This document shows positions 32,801 to 40,722 of a stretch of DNA of 64,000 nucleotides, one piece after another. Every line of letters begins with the position of its first letter. Position 1 is the stretch's first letter. The notes beneath the pieces were generated by a model, which did not search any database, was not told the origin of the DNA, and saw only the letters and a program-made list of their open reading frames with translations. The stretch is from JAFLUQ01 sp964537995. Lineage in GTDB: Bacteria; Bacillota; Clostridia; UMGS1883. A program made the position numbers and the translations under genes. Location of the stretch: the NCBI GenBank assembly GCA_964537995.1, contig CAZICW010000003.1:1-64000 (forward strand), written 5' to 3'.

Positions 32801-35333
32801 CGGCGAGCCGGATTCGGACTGGGACGCCATCGACTACTCTGCCGTTGACACCTCGAATCCCAAAACCTTTAACGACAACTGGGCGAATCTTCGCGCGCTC
32901 ATGGGGCATCCGGAGGCATTCGGACTGAAATATATCGGCGTCGGCAACGAGCAGTGGGATACGTCCGACTACAGCTCGGTCGATGAAAACGGCTGGGCAA
33001 CGAGCGGAAACAATTTCTTCCGCCGCTATGAGCTGTTTGAGGAAGAAATTCACAAGCTTTACCCCGATATGAGACTTATCGGAACCTCGGGGCCATCCTC
33101 CGACGGCACGGATTTTACAAACGCGTGGACATGGCTTAAATCCCACAACGGCGAAGACGGCTTTACCTATGCGGTTGACGAGCATTATTACAAGGATCCC
33201 GACTGGTTTTACGGCAACGTGAACCGTTACGACACATACGACCGCGGCGGCTTTGACGTGTTTGCGGGCGAATATGCGTCCCGTTGGTATTCCGATTATC
33301 CGAGAGGCAACACGCTTGAAACCGCGCTTTCCGAAGCGGCGTTCATGACAGGGCTTGAAAAGAACGCCGACGTTGTTAAAATGGCTTCCTACGCTCCTTT
33401 GTTCGCGAAGCTCGGCTCCACGCAGTGGACTCCCGACATGATATGGTTTGACACGGACACTGTTTACGGCTCCGCCGACTACTATGTTCAGAAGCTATAC
33501 AGTAACAATTCGGGCGACTTTAATCTTTCCGAATCTATAAACGACATATATGAAGAAGCCCCCGATTATTCGGGAGTCACGGGCGTAGGAACATGGCTGA
33601 CGTCGGCAAATTTCAGCGATTTCACCGTTACGGACAATGTTACGGGAGAGGATCTTACTCCCTCCGCATGGCGTCTCGGCGAAACAAACGAGACTGAAAA
33701 GTACGAATATACGGTTACTGCTTCAGCCGAGCCTGAATCGGCGAATCCCAAAGAAAACGTACAGGACGGCGACCTCAACACAAGATGGACATCCGAAGGC
33801 AAGGGAAATTGGCTGCTGTGCGATCTCGGCGATATTAAGACCGTAGGCAAAATAGGAGTTGCAACCTATGCCGTAGAAGACAGAGAATATTATTACGAAA
33901 TTCAGATTTCCTCCGACGGAGAAAACTATACCTCAATTTTTGACGGTACAAACGGAAAGAACGCCGGAGATATTGTATACACCTTGGCCGGTAACCAAGA
34001 GGCGAGGTATATCAAGCTTATCTTAAACGGTAATTCATATCACAACTGGAACGGCGTTACCGAGGTTGAAATTTACGGCGAATGTCCTCAGAGCGACTTC
34101 GAATCTACGGGAACGTGGAGCGAGGACGAGAACGGCATTCTCACCCAGAGCGATGAGTCCTGCGAAGGCGCGTATCTGTTTGCGGACGAATCTATTGAAA
34201 GCAATGACTACACAATCACCGTAAAGGCGACAAAAACGGGCGGAGCCGAGGGCTTCCTGATTCCCGTAATGGCTTCCGACAGGAATAATCTTATCCACTG
34301 GAATGTCGGCGGCTGGGGAAATACTCTGTCTACTTTCGAGGTTCGCTCGAACGGCTCCAACAGCGGTGGCGTAGGTACTGCTACCGCAACGGTTCTGGAA
34401 ACAGGCAGAGAATACGAGCTTAAGGTTGTTGTTTCCAACGGCGCTGTTTACGGTTATATTGACGGTGAGCTTATCAGCACCTATACCTTTGACGCGACAT
34501 CGGGGCCTGTTTACGGAAATTCCACCTTTGACGAAGAAACGGGCGACATAATTGTCAAGCTCATCAACTCTTCCTCAATCGACAAGCTCATTTCGGTAAG
34601 CATTGCCTACAGCGGCGCTCTTACGGGCTACGCGACCGAATATCTTCTTACGGGCGACGCTCTTAGCGATAAAAACTCGATTGACGACCCCGAAAATATT
34701 TCCGTTACGGCAAGCGAAATTGACGGAATTGACACCGATTTCACTTATAGTCTCCCCGCGTACAGCTTTGTTGTTCTCCGTGTTCATACGGGCGGCACAA
34801 AGGCGGTTGCGCAGGTCGGCGACGTCAGCGTCGCGACCAAGGTCGGCAATCTTCCCGCTCTTCCCTCGACGGTTGACGTGGTTCTTTCCGACGGAACGCT
34901 CGAGCAGAGAGCTGTTGAGTGGCGGCTTCCGACGGCGGGTACCTTCATTAATCCGGGTACCTTTAAGGTTTACGGCGACATTGAAGGAACAGAGGTTGAC
35001 GCGGTTGCGACCGTTGTTGCGGTAAGCGTATCCGGCGATGAAATTCCCGAAGATATTATCAGCGTTGACGAAGCTTCTCTTCTCAGCGGCGAAGTTGCCC
35101 GCATTTACTTCAATCCCGGAGTTGAGGGCGAATATATCGGTATACTCGCGGTTTACGAAAACGAAGTATTGGTAAGCGCGCAGACCTTCAGCTTCACAGA
35201 AAGCAGCTACTGGGATATTGTTAAGCCTCTTGATACGGAAAATAAGGAAATCAAGATTATGCTTTGGACGGGAGACGGCTTTGCGCCTTTTACCGAAGCA
35301 GCAGTTATCAAAAACAATAAAACCGAAGAGTAA
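29805..35333 (+). CDS. Secreted multidomain GH43-like/GH51 alpha-L-arabinofuranosidase (contains assembly gap)
   Basis: Very large exported arabinan-degrading enzyme, 1842 codons including 34 unknown. Order: signal peptide 1-27; bacterial Ig-like domain about 29-135; GH43-like five-bladed propeller about 144-450 with LRDPYVI (Asp191), CTWAPEA and VEGPEIY (Glu368); LamG-like jelly roll about 458-660; GH51 N-terminal segment (LFGLFFEDINYAADGG) from about 665; assembly gap; CBM-like domain about 750-855; GH51 catalytic barrel with acid/base Glu1049 in GNEQW and nucleophile Glu1156 in FAGEYA; F5/8-type discoidin domain about 1300-1425; a second jelly roll; GH51 C-terminal beta-sandwich; Ig-like domain about 1660-1745 and a short tail. 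No sortase motif or S-layer repeat is visible, so it may be released. AGGAGG precedes the ATG. Numbering after the gap assumes 100 bases. Confidence 0.85.
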   Translation: MQMKKRALALITAVIFALMLIPGISFASEMSADLRAAYDALEIPNADNIRGSITLPKTGENGAAVSWTSSDESVVSTTEIENEGYVPTPAGVVTRGSEDVNVTLKAEISLGGETAEKTFELTVKASPDSAVSLMDADEEEPDKYLMYYFKGDYNDNERIWVAASEDGLNWTPLNGDEPILSSSLGTGGLRDPYVIRSHEGDKYFLIATDLKVADMGWGENSRNGSKSVMIWETTDLTDWGEQREVEVSTLEGMGCTWAPEAAYDDTTDEYVMYWASRVGDYYSVYSARTRDFITFSEPVEFVVRDPNSGNEKDNVIDTTIIKTDSGYYRFTKNENSDQKRVFMEFSEELTGTYENINTNIYDDEAGVEGPEIYQLPDSSYCLILDRYSQGGYFPFTAASLEPNEDNRVTFTALDTSSYSFPSSPRHGTVVRVPAKEYDKVVNYYNGDAEAVAPDEDGSGPIVVYNFDDGTAADGSGNGNNGTLMGDAEIVTDATKGSVLSLDGSTGTYLELPRGVLDGRNELTVSMDVRNVSTGNFFTFALGKNSTRYLFSRLRPDSVRTAMTVQSYGSEYGAETSIPDCGNIWTNLTFTISAADGKIKTYLDGVLVAEADTDITVSGLGLDTFSYIGKSFFSSDSYANMRVDNVEIYNRTLSASEIAEKYGFSRYSMTIDADERGVDISDSLFGLFFEDINYAADGGLYSEVINNRSFEAYXXXXXXXXXXXXXXXXXXXXXXXXXXXXXXXXXXNPLNANNPTYLRLTANAAGDGIANDCYGGFSARTGAKYNASLYARGDYAGEIAIRVLDSDGNVIGESSVSGIGEDFAKYETELEIVGESCATANIQLLLSEEGAVELDMISVIPQQTFNGRDNGLRADLVEKLAELNPGFLRFPGGCIVEGYTLDNRYQWKDTVGPVEQRTQNWNRWQTHNEYHDGNGMYGYCQTYGLGFYEYFLLCEDIGADAVPVVNVGLSCQYQAKEYSTYDELYEIYIQDALDLIEFANGEPDSDWDAIDYSAVDTSNPKTFNDNWANLRALMGHPEAFGLKYIGVGNEQWDTSDYSSVDENGWATSGNNFFRRYELFEEEIHKLYPDMRLIGTSGPSSDGTDFTNAWTWLKSHNGEDGFTYAVDEHYYKDPDWFYGNVNRYDTYDRGGFDVFAGEYASRWYSDYPRGNTLETALSEAAFMTGLEKNADVVKMASYAPLFAKLGSTQWTPDMIWFDTDTVYGSADYYVQKLYSNNSGDFNLSESINDIYEEAPDYSGVTGVGTWLTSANFSDFTVTDNVTGEDLTPSAWRLGETNETEKYEYTVTASAEPESANPKENVQDGDLNTRWTSEGKGNWLLCDLGDIKTVGKIGVATYAVEDREYYYEIQISSDGENYTSIFDGTNGKNAGDIVYTLAGNQEARYIKLILNGNSYHNWNGVTEVEIYGECPQSDFESTGTWSEDENGILTQSDESCEGAYLFADESIESNDYTITVKATKTGGAEGFLIPVMASDRNNLIHWNVGGWGNTLSTFEVRSNGSNSGGVGTATATVLETGREYELKVVVSNGAVYGYIDGELISTYTFDATSGPVYGNSTFDEETGDIIVKLINSSSIDKLISVSIAYSGALTGYATEYLLTGDALSDKNSIDDPENISVTASEIDGIDTDFTYSLPAYSFVVLRVHTGGTKAVAQVGDVSVATKVGNLPALPSTVDVVLSDGTLEQRAVEWRLPTAGTFINPGTFKVYGDIEGTEVDAVATVVAVSVSGDEIPEDIISVDEASLLSGEVARIYFNPGVEGEYIGILAVYENEVLVSAQTFSFTESSYWDIVKPLDTENKEIKIMLWTGDGFAPFTEAAVIKNNKTEE
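31941..32040. other. Scaffold gap (100 N)
   Basis: Exactly 100 N, the usual placeholder for a gap of unknown size. It falls between the GH51 N-terminal segment and a CBM-like domain. Reading frame is preserved only if the true gap is 1 modulo 3. Confidence 0.99.
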
Positions 35334-35351
35334 GCTGTCTGAAATTCACGC

Positions 35352-35381
35352 AAACCCCCGACGCGGAGCGTCGGGGGTTTT
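35352..35381 (+). terminator. Terminator of the GH43/GH51 gene
   Basis: Perfect 13-bp stem AAACCCCCGACGC / GCGTCGGGGGTTT with a 3-base loop and TTTT tail. Confidence 0.95.
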
Positions 35382-35425
35382 GTCATATTTTTAACCGTTT
35401 CTATGTGTCCGTTCTTTTTATACGG

Positions 35426-35442
35426 CATATTCTGTAAATATG
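35426..35442 (+). promoter_or_regulatory. Inverted repeat next to the feoB ribosome site
   Basis: CATATT (35426-35431) and AATATG (35437-35442) form a 6-5-6 inverted repeat whose right arm touches GGAG. It could be an operator for an iron regulator or a small hairpin masking the site. No consensus promoter is visible in 35382-35425. Confidence 0.35.
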
Positions 35443-35455
35443 GAGAGTGATTATT

Positions 35456-37507
35456 TTGGACACAATTCTTGCTCTTGCGGGAAACCCGAATGTGGGAAAA
35501 TCGACTGTATTCAACGCTTTGACGGGTTCACGCCAGCATACGGGAAATTGGGCGGGAAAAACCGTGGAGTCGGCGGAGGGAAGCTTTACGGTTGACGGAC
35601 GCAAGGTCAAAATTACGGATCTGCCCGGAACTTACAGTCTGCTTGCGGACTCAGACGACGAACGCGCCGCCCGCGACCGCATATGCTTCGGCGGCGGCGG
35701 AATAATTCTTGTCTGCGACGCGACCTGCCTTGAACGCAATCTTATTTTGGCAATGCAGACGCTTGAAATTACCGGAAAGGTAATAATTTGCCTTAATCTT
35801 ATGGATGAAGCCGAAAAGAAAAAAATTGCGCTTGACACGGAAAAGCTGTCGGAGCTGCTCGGCGTAAGGGTTATTCCTACATCGGCTCGGAGCGGAAAGG
35901 GAATTGCCGAGCTGAAACGGGCGGCATTGGATATTCCCGACGCTCCGCCGCTAAAAATAGACTACGGTCGGGATTTGGAAGCGGCGATCTCAATTGTCGA
36001 AGAGGCTGTCCGCGACAAGCTTCGCCGCGCCGTAAACCCGCGCTGGGTTGCGGTAAAGCTGCTGTACAACGACGCCGGTCTGCTTCAAAGCCTTGACGAA
36101 TATTTAGGCTGCAGCATAACCGCCTTTGAGGACGTTGCCGCCGCGTTAAGGGACGCGCGCAAGCAGCTTCGTGAAAAGGGCTATACGCAGGAAAGGCTGC
36201 AAAGCATAATTACGCGCTCGATGATAAACAGGCTTGACGCGATAAGCTCTTCGGTTATAAAAGCCAAGGGCGGCTTTGAGCGCGACCGTCGTCTTGACCG
36301 CGTTTTTACGGGGAAGGCGTTCGCCGTACCGATAATGCTTGCCGTACTCGCGGGAATAATGTGGCTTACGGCTGTCGGCGCAAACTATCCGTCCTCGTGG
36401 CTGAGCGCGCTCACGGCAAAAATTGAAAGCTCCCTTTTTAATTTCCTGACGGAAGCTCTCTGTCCGCCGGCGCTTTGCGGTATGCTTGCGCACGGAATTT
36501 TCCGCGTTATGGGGTGGGTTGTTTCGGTAATGCTGCCGCCGATGGCAATATTTTTCCCGCTGTTTACGCTTTTGGAGGACTTCGGTTATCTTCCGAGAAT
36601 TGCCTTCAACCTTGACTGCGCTTTCCGTAAATGCGGGGCCTGCGGCAAACAGGCGCTGACCACCTGCATGGGCTTCGGCTGCAACGCCGTCGGAGTTACG
36701 GGGTGCAGAATAATCGAATCGCCGAGAGAAAAGCTCATGGCAATGATGACAAATGCTTTTGTGCCGTGTAACGGCAGACTTCCGGCGCTGATAGCCGTTA
36801 TATCAATGTTCGTGTCGGCGGAAGGTCTTGCGGGCGGATTTCTGCACGCTCTGCTGCTGACAGCGGCGATACTCGGCGCCATTGCAATCACCTTTGCGGT
36901 CTGCGCTCTGCTTAACAAAACCGTGCTGCGCGGACTGCCGTCCTCGTTCGCTCTTGAGTTGCCGCCGTACCGCCGTCCTCAAATCGGCAAGGTAATTATG
37001 CGCTCCGTGCCTGACAGAACGCTGCGCGTACTCGGACGCGCGGTCACCGTTGCCGCGCCCGCGGGGTTTATCATATGGCTGTTGGCGAACGTCAGCGTCG
37101 GCGAAAAAGCGATTTTGCTCCATATCGCGGATTTTCTGAATCCGTTAGGGAAGCTCATGGGCTTGGACGGAGTGATTCTTTTGGGCTTTATTCTCGGCTT
37201 CCCCGCGAACGAAATTGTAATTCCGCTGATCCTCATGGGCTACACCTGCGGCGGTATTCTTACGGACTACGAAAGTCTTGATGCTCTGAAAAACGTTCTC
37301 GTTTCCAACGGATGGACGGGCGTGACCGCGGTGTGCTTTATTATCTTTACAATCTGTCATTTCCCATGCTCTACAACCTGTCTGACAATTTACAAGGAAA
37401 CAAAAAGCCTTAAACAGACGTTTTACGCCATAATTCTCCCGACGCTCACCGGTATTGTGCTTTGCGCATTATTCAATGGCGCGGCAAGCCTTATTTCCGC
37501 AATATAG
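35456..37507 (+). CDS. feoB: Ferrous iron transporter FeoB
   Basis: Fe(II) uptake permease with an N-terminal cytosolic G domain and C-terminal membrane domain. G1 GNPNVGKST, switch region WAGKTVES, G3 DLPGTYSL and G4 NLMD are present; the membrane core has the Cys-rich gate segment CGACGKQALTTC..GCNAVGVTGCR and NAFVPCNGRLP. About 683 residues. A TTG start at 35456 is preferred because GGAG lies 10 bases upstream; the GTG at 35447 is too close to it. No feoA is adjacent. hydE follows 51 bp downstream. Confidence 0.95.
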   Translation: MDTILALAGNPNVGKSTVFNALTGSRQHTGNWAGKTVESAEGSFTVDGRKVKITDLPGTYSLLADSDDERAARDRICFGGGGIILVCDATCLERNLILAMQTLEITGKVIICLNLMDEAEKKKIALDTEKLSELLGVRVIPTSARSGKGIAELKRAALDIPDAPPLKIDYGRDLEAAISIVEEAVRDKLRRAVNPRWVAVKLLYNDAGLLQSLDEYLGCSITAFEDVAAALRDARKQLREKGYTQERLQSIITRSMINRLDAISSSVIKAKGGFERDRRLDRVFTGKAFAVPIMLAVLAGIMWLTAVGANYPSSWLSALTAKIESSLFNFLTEALCPPALCGMLAHGIFRVMGWVVSVMLPPMAIFFPLFTLLEDFGYLPRIAFNLDCAFRKCGACGKQALTTCMGFGCNAVGVTGCRIIESPREKLMAMMTNAFVPCNGRLPALIAVISMFVSAEGLAGGFLHALLLTAAILGAIAITFAVCALLNKTVLRGLPSSFALELPPYRRPQIGKVIMRSVPDRTLRVLGRAVTVAAPAGFIIWLLANVSVGEKAILLHIADFLNPLGKLMGLDGVILLGFILGFPANEIVIPLILMGYTCGGILTDYESLDALKNVLVSNGWTGVTAVCFIIFTICHFPCSTTCLTIYKETKSLKQTFYAIILPTLTGIVLCALFNGAASLISAI

Positions 37508-37510
37508 TAC

Positions 37511-37539
37511 TTGAAATTCCGAAATATATATGCTATAAT
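37511..37539 (+). promoter_or_regulatory. Possible SigA-type promoter of hydE
   Basis: TTGAAA (37511-37516), 17-bp spacer, TATAAT (37534-37539), starting just after the feoB stop. The predicted start would be at the AAAGGAG site itself, giving a leader of only about 13 bases. Confidence 0.55.
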
Positions 37540-37558
37540 GGGAAAGGAGATGATAGAA

Positions 37559-38569
37559 ATGAACCTTTCCTCGCTCTCTGACAATGAACTGCTTGAAATA
37601 ATCACCACCGACAAATATGACGCCGAGCTTTTCCGCTCCGCCGATGAAATCCGCCGCAGGTATTACGGGATTGACGTATACATACGCGGTCTTATAGAAT
37701 TTACAAATGTATGCAAAAACAACTGTCTTTACTGCGGAATCCGCCGCGACAACGCCAATGCCGAGCGCTACCGTCTCAGCCGTGAGGATATAATGAACTG
37801 CTGCCGCAACGGATATGAGCTCGGCTTCCGCACCTTTGTGCTTCAGGGCGGAGAGGATCCGTACTATACCGATGAAATAATTTGCGGTATTGTTTCCGAC
37901 ATAAAAAACGAATTTCCGGACTGCGCGGTCACCCTCTCGCTCGGAGAAAAGGAATACGAGAGCTATGCCGCATACAAAAGGGCGGGCGCGGACAGATATT
38001 TGCTCCGCCACGAAACCGCCAATGAGGAGCATTACAAAAGGCTTCACCCCGCGGAAATGAGCCTGCGCCACAGGAAGGACTGCCTCTTCAACCTCAAGAG
38101 GCTCGGTTATCAGACGGGCAGCGGATTTATGGTTGGTTCTCCGTACCAAACGGCGGAATGTCTTGTTGAGGATCTTCGTTTTTTGCAGGAGCTGCAGCCC
38201 GCTATGATAGGCATAGGCCCGTTTATTCCCCATGCCGACACTCCGTTTAAGGATTTCGCCGGAGGCTCGCTTGCGCTTACGCTGCGCATGGTGGCAATTT
38301 TACGCCATCTTTTTCCGTACGCGCTGATTCCCTCGACAACGGCTCTCGGCACAATCGACCCACGCGGACGGGAACTCGGACTTAAAGCGGGAGCGAATGT
38401 TGTTATGCCAAATCTTTCTCCCGTTCGGGTGCGTAAGCTTTACACTCTTTACGACAACAAAATCTGCACAGGCGAGGAAGCGGCGGAGTGCCGGTTCTGT
38501 TTGCAGCGGCGAGTTGAAAGCGCGGGCTATAAAATTGCCGTTTCCCGCGGAGATGTGTATACGGAATAA
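37559..38569 (+). CDS. hydE: HydE-type radical SAM protein ([FeFe]-hydrogenase maturase)
   Basis: Radical SAM enzyme of the HydE/PylB/BioB group. The SAM cluster motif CKNNCLYC (Cys52, Cys56, Cys59) and a C-terminal CTGEEAAECRFC (Cx7Cx2C), the second cluster motif found in some HydE proteins, are both present, as are GEDPYYT and SGFMVGSPYQT. HydE acts in making the dithiolate ligand of the H-cluster. No hydF, hydG or hydrogenase gene is within the window. Start at 37559 is preferred: AAAGGAG lies 9 bases upstream, while ATGs at 37550 and further upstream lack spacing. Confidence 0.87.
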   Translation: MNLSSLSDNELLEIITTDKYDAELFRSADEIRRRYYGIDVYIRGLIEFTNVCKNNCLYCGIRRDNANAERYRLSREDIMNCCRNGYELGFRTFVLQGGEDPYYTDEIICGIVSDIKNEFPDCAVTLSLGEKEYESYAAYKRAGADRYLLRHETANEEHYKRLHPAEMSLRHRKDCLFNLKRLGYQTGSGFMVGSPYQTAECLVEDLRFLQELQPAMIGIGPFIPHADTPFKDFAGGSLALTLRMVAILRHLFPYALIPSTTALGTIDPRGRELGLKAGANVVMPNLSPVRVRKLYTLYDNKICTGEEAAECRFCLQRRVESAGYKIAVSRGDVYTE

Positions 38570-38572
38570 ATG

Positions 38573-38640
38573 AAAAACCGGCTGTAAAAGCAACGCCGAT
38601 CGGAAAACCTTCCGCTCTGCTTTACAGCCGGTTTGTTTGT
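38573..38640. terminator. Bidirectional terminator between hydE and mgtE
   Basis: Long stem AAACCGGCTGTAAA / TTTACAGCCGGTTT (38575-38588 with 38621-38634) enclosing an inner hairpin CGGAA-AACC-TTCCG. T-rich tails on both strands serve the convergent genes hydE and mgtE. Confidence 0.88.
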
Positions 38641-38658
38641 AATATTTAATCGTCCGAG

Positions 38659-40035
38659 CTATATGCCCAGTATCACAGTGGCAAATTTAAAATAGATAAT
38701 CAGTGAAAGAACATCAACAATGGTTGTTATGAGCGGGCTTGCCATTACCGCGGGGTCAAAGCCGACCTTCTTCGCGAGCATGGGAAGAATCCCGCCGACA
38801 ACCTTCGACACGCAGACCGTGAACATCAGCGTAAGGCTGACGACTAACGCAACCGTAAAGGTTATTCCCTCATTTCCGAGTATCAGACGGTCAAATAGCA
38901 CGATTTTAGCAAAATTCACAATCGAAAGCACAACTCCGCAGCAAAACGCAACGCGAACCTCCTTCCACAGCACCTCGGGCATATCGCGAAATTCAATATC
39001 TCCGAGCGATATGCCGCGTATTACGGTTACGCTTGACTGACTTCCGCAGTTGCCGCCGGTATCCATTAGCATGGGTATGAACGCGCTGAGCGCGATTTGA
39101 GCGGCGAGAGCGTCCTCGTAAGCAGTCATCACCATTCCCGTGAAGGTCGCGGAGATCATCAGCAGCAGCAGCCACGGTATGCGGCTTTTGGCGGTTTCAA
39201 AAACGCCGGTTTTAAGATAGGGCTTATCAACAGGCATGATAGCCGCCATCTTTTCAATATCCTCCGTCGCTTCCTCTTCCAGTACGTCCATAACGTCGTC
39301 GGAGGTTACAATGCCGACAAGACGGTGTTCTTCATCGACAACCGGCATTACAAGCAGATTGTACTTTGAAAAGCTCTGCGCGACAGCTTCTCTGTCATCA
39401 GCGGTTTCGGCGCAGATTACATTTTTGTCCATTATTTCGCCGATGTGTTCGTCCTCGTCGGCGAGAATCAAATCCTGTATCGTTACCTGCCCCAGAAGCA
39501 CGCGGCCGTCATTTATGACGAAGCAGTTATTTATCGTTTCTTTGTCCACTCCCACGCGGCGTATACGCTTTATCGCTTCCGCGACAGTCATTTTCGGACG
39601 CATAGAAACATATTCTGTCGTCATTATGCTGCCGGCGCTGTCCTCGGGATATTTCAGGATTTCATTTATTGACTTGCGCGTTTCGGGATCCGCCTGACGC
39701 AAAATACGCTTGACGACGTTTGCCGGCATTTCCTCGACAAGGTCAACGGCGTCGTCAACATACATTTCGTCAAGCACTTCTTTAAGCTCGCTGTCGCTGA
39801 ACGAGCGAATCAGCAGCTCTTGCGCGTCCTCGTCCATCTCGACGAAGGTTTCCGCCGCCTGCTCCTTCGGAAGCAGACGAAAAAGAATCGGAAGGCTTGC
39901 CTGACCAAGCTCATCAAAAATGGCGGCTATATCCGCGGGCTGAAGCGTGACAAGAATGTCCTTCACCGAGGAATACTTCTTTTTTTCGGTCAGAGCAAGT
40001 AAGGTTTTAACAACAACATCAAATTCTTCCGCCAT
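38659..40035 (-). CDS. mgtE: Magnesium transporter MgtE
   Basis: Mg2+ channel/transporter, 458 residues. Cytosolic N domain (about 1-130), paired CBS domains (about 135-255), a connecting helix and five C-terminal membrane helices with the selectivity segment MDTGGNCGSQSSVT. Intracellular Mg2+ binding to the N and CBS domains closes the pore in characterised homologues. GAGGAGG precedes the ATG and can be masked by the leader described below. Confidence 0.96.
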   Translation of the reverse strand: MAEEFDVVVKTLLALTEKKKYSSVKDILVTLQPADIAAIFDELGQASLPILFRLLPKEQAAETFVEMDEDAQELLIRSFSDSELKEVLDEMYVDDAVDLVEEMPANVVKRILRQADPETRKSINEILKYPEDSAGSIMTTEYVSMRPKMTVAEAIKRIRRVGVDKETINNCFVINDGRVLLGQVTIQDLILADEDEHIGEIMDKNVICAETADDREAVAQSFSKYNLLVMPVVDEEHRLVGIVTSDDVMDVLEEEATEDIEKMAAIMPVDKPYLKTGVFETAKSRIPWLLLLMISATFTGMVMTAYEDALAAQIALSAFIPMLMDTGGNCGSQSSVTVIRGISLGDIEFRDMPEVLWKEVRVAFCCGVVLSIVNFAKIVLFDRLILGNEGITFTVALVVSLTLMFTVCVSKVVGGILPMLAKKVGFDPAVMASPLITTIVDVLSLIIYFKFATVILGI

Positions 40036-40042
40036 AAAATTA

Positions 40043-40240
40043 CCTCCTCATTCATATGTATGCGATGTATAATAAATAAGGAGGCACACACAATTAACGG
40101 GCAGCCGCACGGACTGCCATGCTTCGTCGATTATGTGTGCCGCCGGTTCCCGCGTCCATGCTTCTGCCCCCTTTGTATATTTTGTTACAACGCCTGTATG
40201 TTCCCGCCGCACAGAAAGCGGCGGTATTTCAGCGAGGTTA
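40043..40240 (-). promoter_or_regulatory. Structured leader of mgtE with anti-Shine-Dalgarno segment
   Basis: Minus strand. CCTCCTTAT (40076-40084) can pair over 9 bp with ATGAGGAGG (40043-40051), masking the ribosome site. Two bases of the anti-SD are also the end of a 12-bp stem GGCACACATAAT (40130-40141) / ATTGTGTGTGCC (40083-40094), which encloses GGCAG/CTGCC (40114-40118, 40100-40104). A further GC hairpin CCGCCGC / GCGGCGG lies at 40204-40224. I do not recognise the conserved M-box core. A switch between the two pairings is inferred. Confidence 0.55.
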
Positions 40241-40273
40241 TAAAAGGACTATCCTCATCGAACAGTCCCTTTA
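40241..40273 (-). terminator. Terminator of ptsH
   Basis: Minus strand AAAGGGACT / AGTCCTTT (8 bp with one bulged G) and TTTTA tail, just after the ptsH stop. Confidence 0.75.
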
Positions 40274-40278
40274 CGGTT

Positions 40279-40542
40279 TTAATCGGCAAAATTGGAATTA
40301 ATCAAGGTTTCAAGCGCGTCAATTGCTTCCTGCTCGTCAGGACCGTCAGCCTCAAGCAGGATTGTTGTTCCCCTTGTAACGCCGAGCGAAAGAACACCAA
40401 GAAGGCTTTTCGCATTAATTTTGCGGTCGTCCTTGCTCACCCAAACGGAGGCTTTGAACTCGTTTGCCTTCTGAATGAAGAATGTGGCGGGACGCGCGTG
40501 CAGCCCGACTTGATTTTGTACTACAATTTCTTTGGATACCAT
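40279..40542 (-). CDS. ptsH: Phosphocarrier protein HPr
   Basis: Phosphotransferase-system carrier, 87 residues. GLHARPA holds the catalytic His15 phosphorylated by enzyme I, and KSLLGVL holds Ser46, the site of HPr kinase, so it is HPr rather than Crh. The kinase HprK is encoded at 49323-50291. No enzyme I gene is next to it; ptsH is monocistronic with a promoter and terminator. AAAAGGAG precedes the ATG. Confidence 0.95.
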   Translation of the reverse strand: MVSKEIVVQNQVGLHARPATFFIQKANEFKASVWVSKDDRKINAKSLLGVLSLGVTRGTTILLEADGPDEQEAIDALETLINSNFAD

Positions 40543-40571
40543 GATAAATCTCCTTTTTTAACGTTGATATT

Positions 40572-40600
40572 TTCCGAATCGAAGAAGCTATCATTCGGAA
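40572..40600 (-). other. Hairpin in the ptsH leader
   Basis: Perfect 8-bp inverted repeat TTCCGAAT (40572-40579) / ATTCGGAA (40593-40600) with a 13-base loop, between promoter and ribosome site. Function unknown; it could be an operator or RNA hairpin. Confidence 0.45.
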
Positions 40601-40625
40601 TACGCGCAAGAAAAACGTTTATTTT

Positions 40626-40654
40626 ATTCTACTACTTTTTTATAAAATAGTCAA
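40626..40654 (-). promoter_or_regulatory. SigA-type promoter of ptsH
   Basis: Minus strand TTGACT (40649-40654), 17-bp spacer, TAGAAT (40626-40631). Leader about 75 bases. Confidence 0.82.
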
Positions 40655-40722
40655 CAGCTTATGTAGCAGAAAATGTACTTTTTTAATATTTTTTTTTGTT
40701 GATTTTTGCTAAAAACCTCTGT

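Noticed and set aside
40043..40240. M-box riboswitch in front of mgtE
   Set aside because: I looked for the conserved core segments on the minus strand and did not see them. A covariance-model search would decide.
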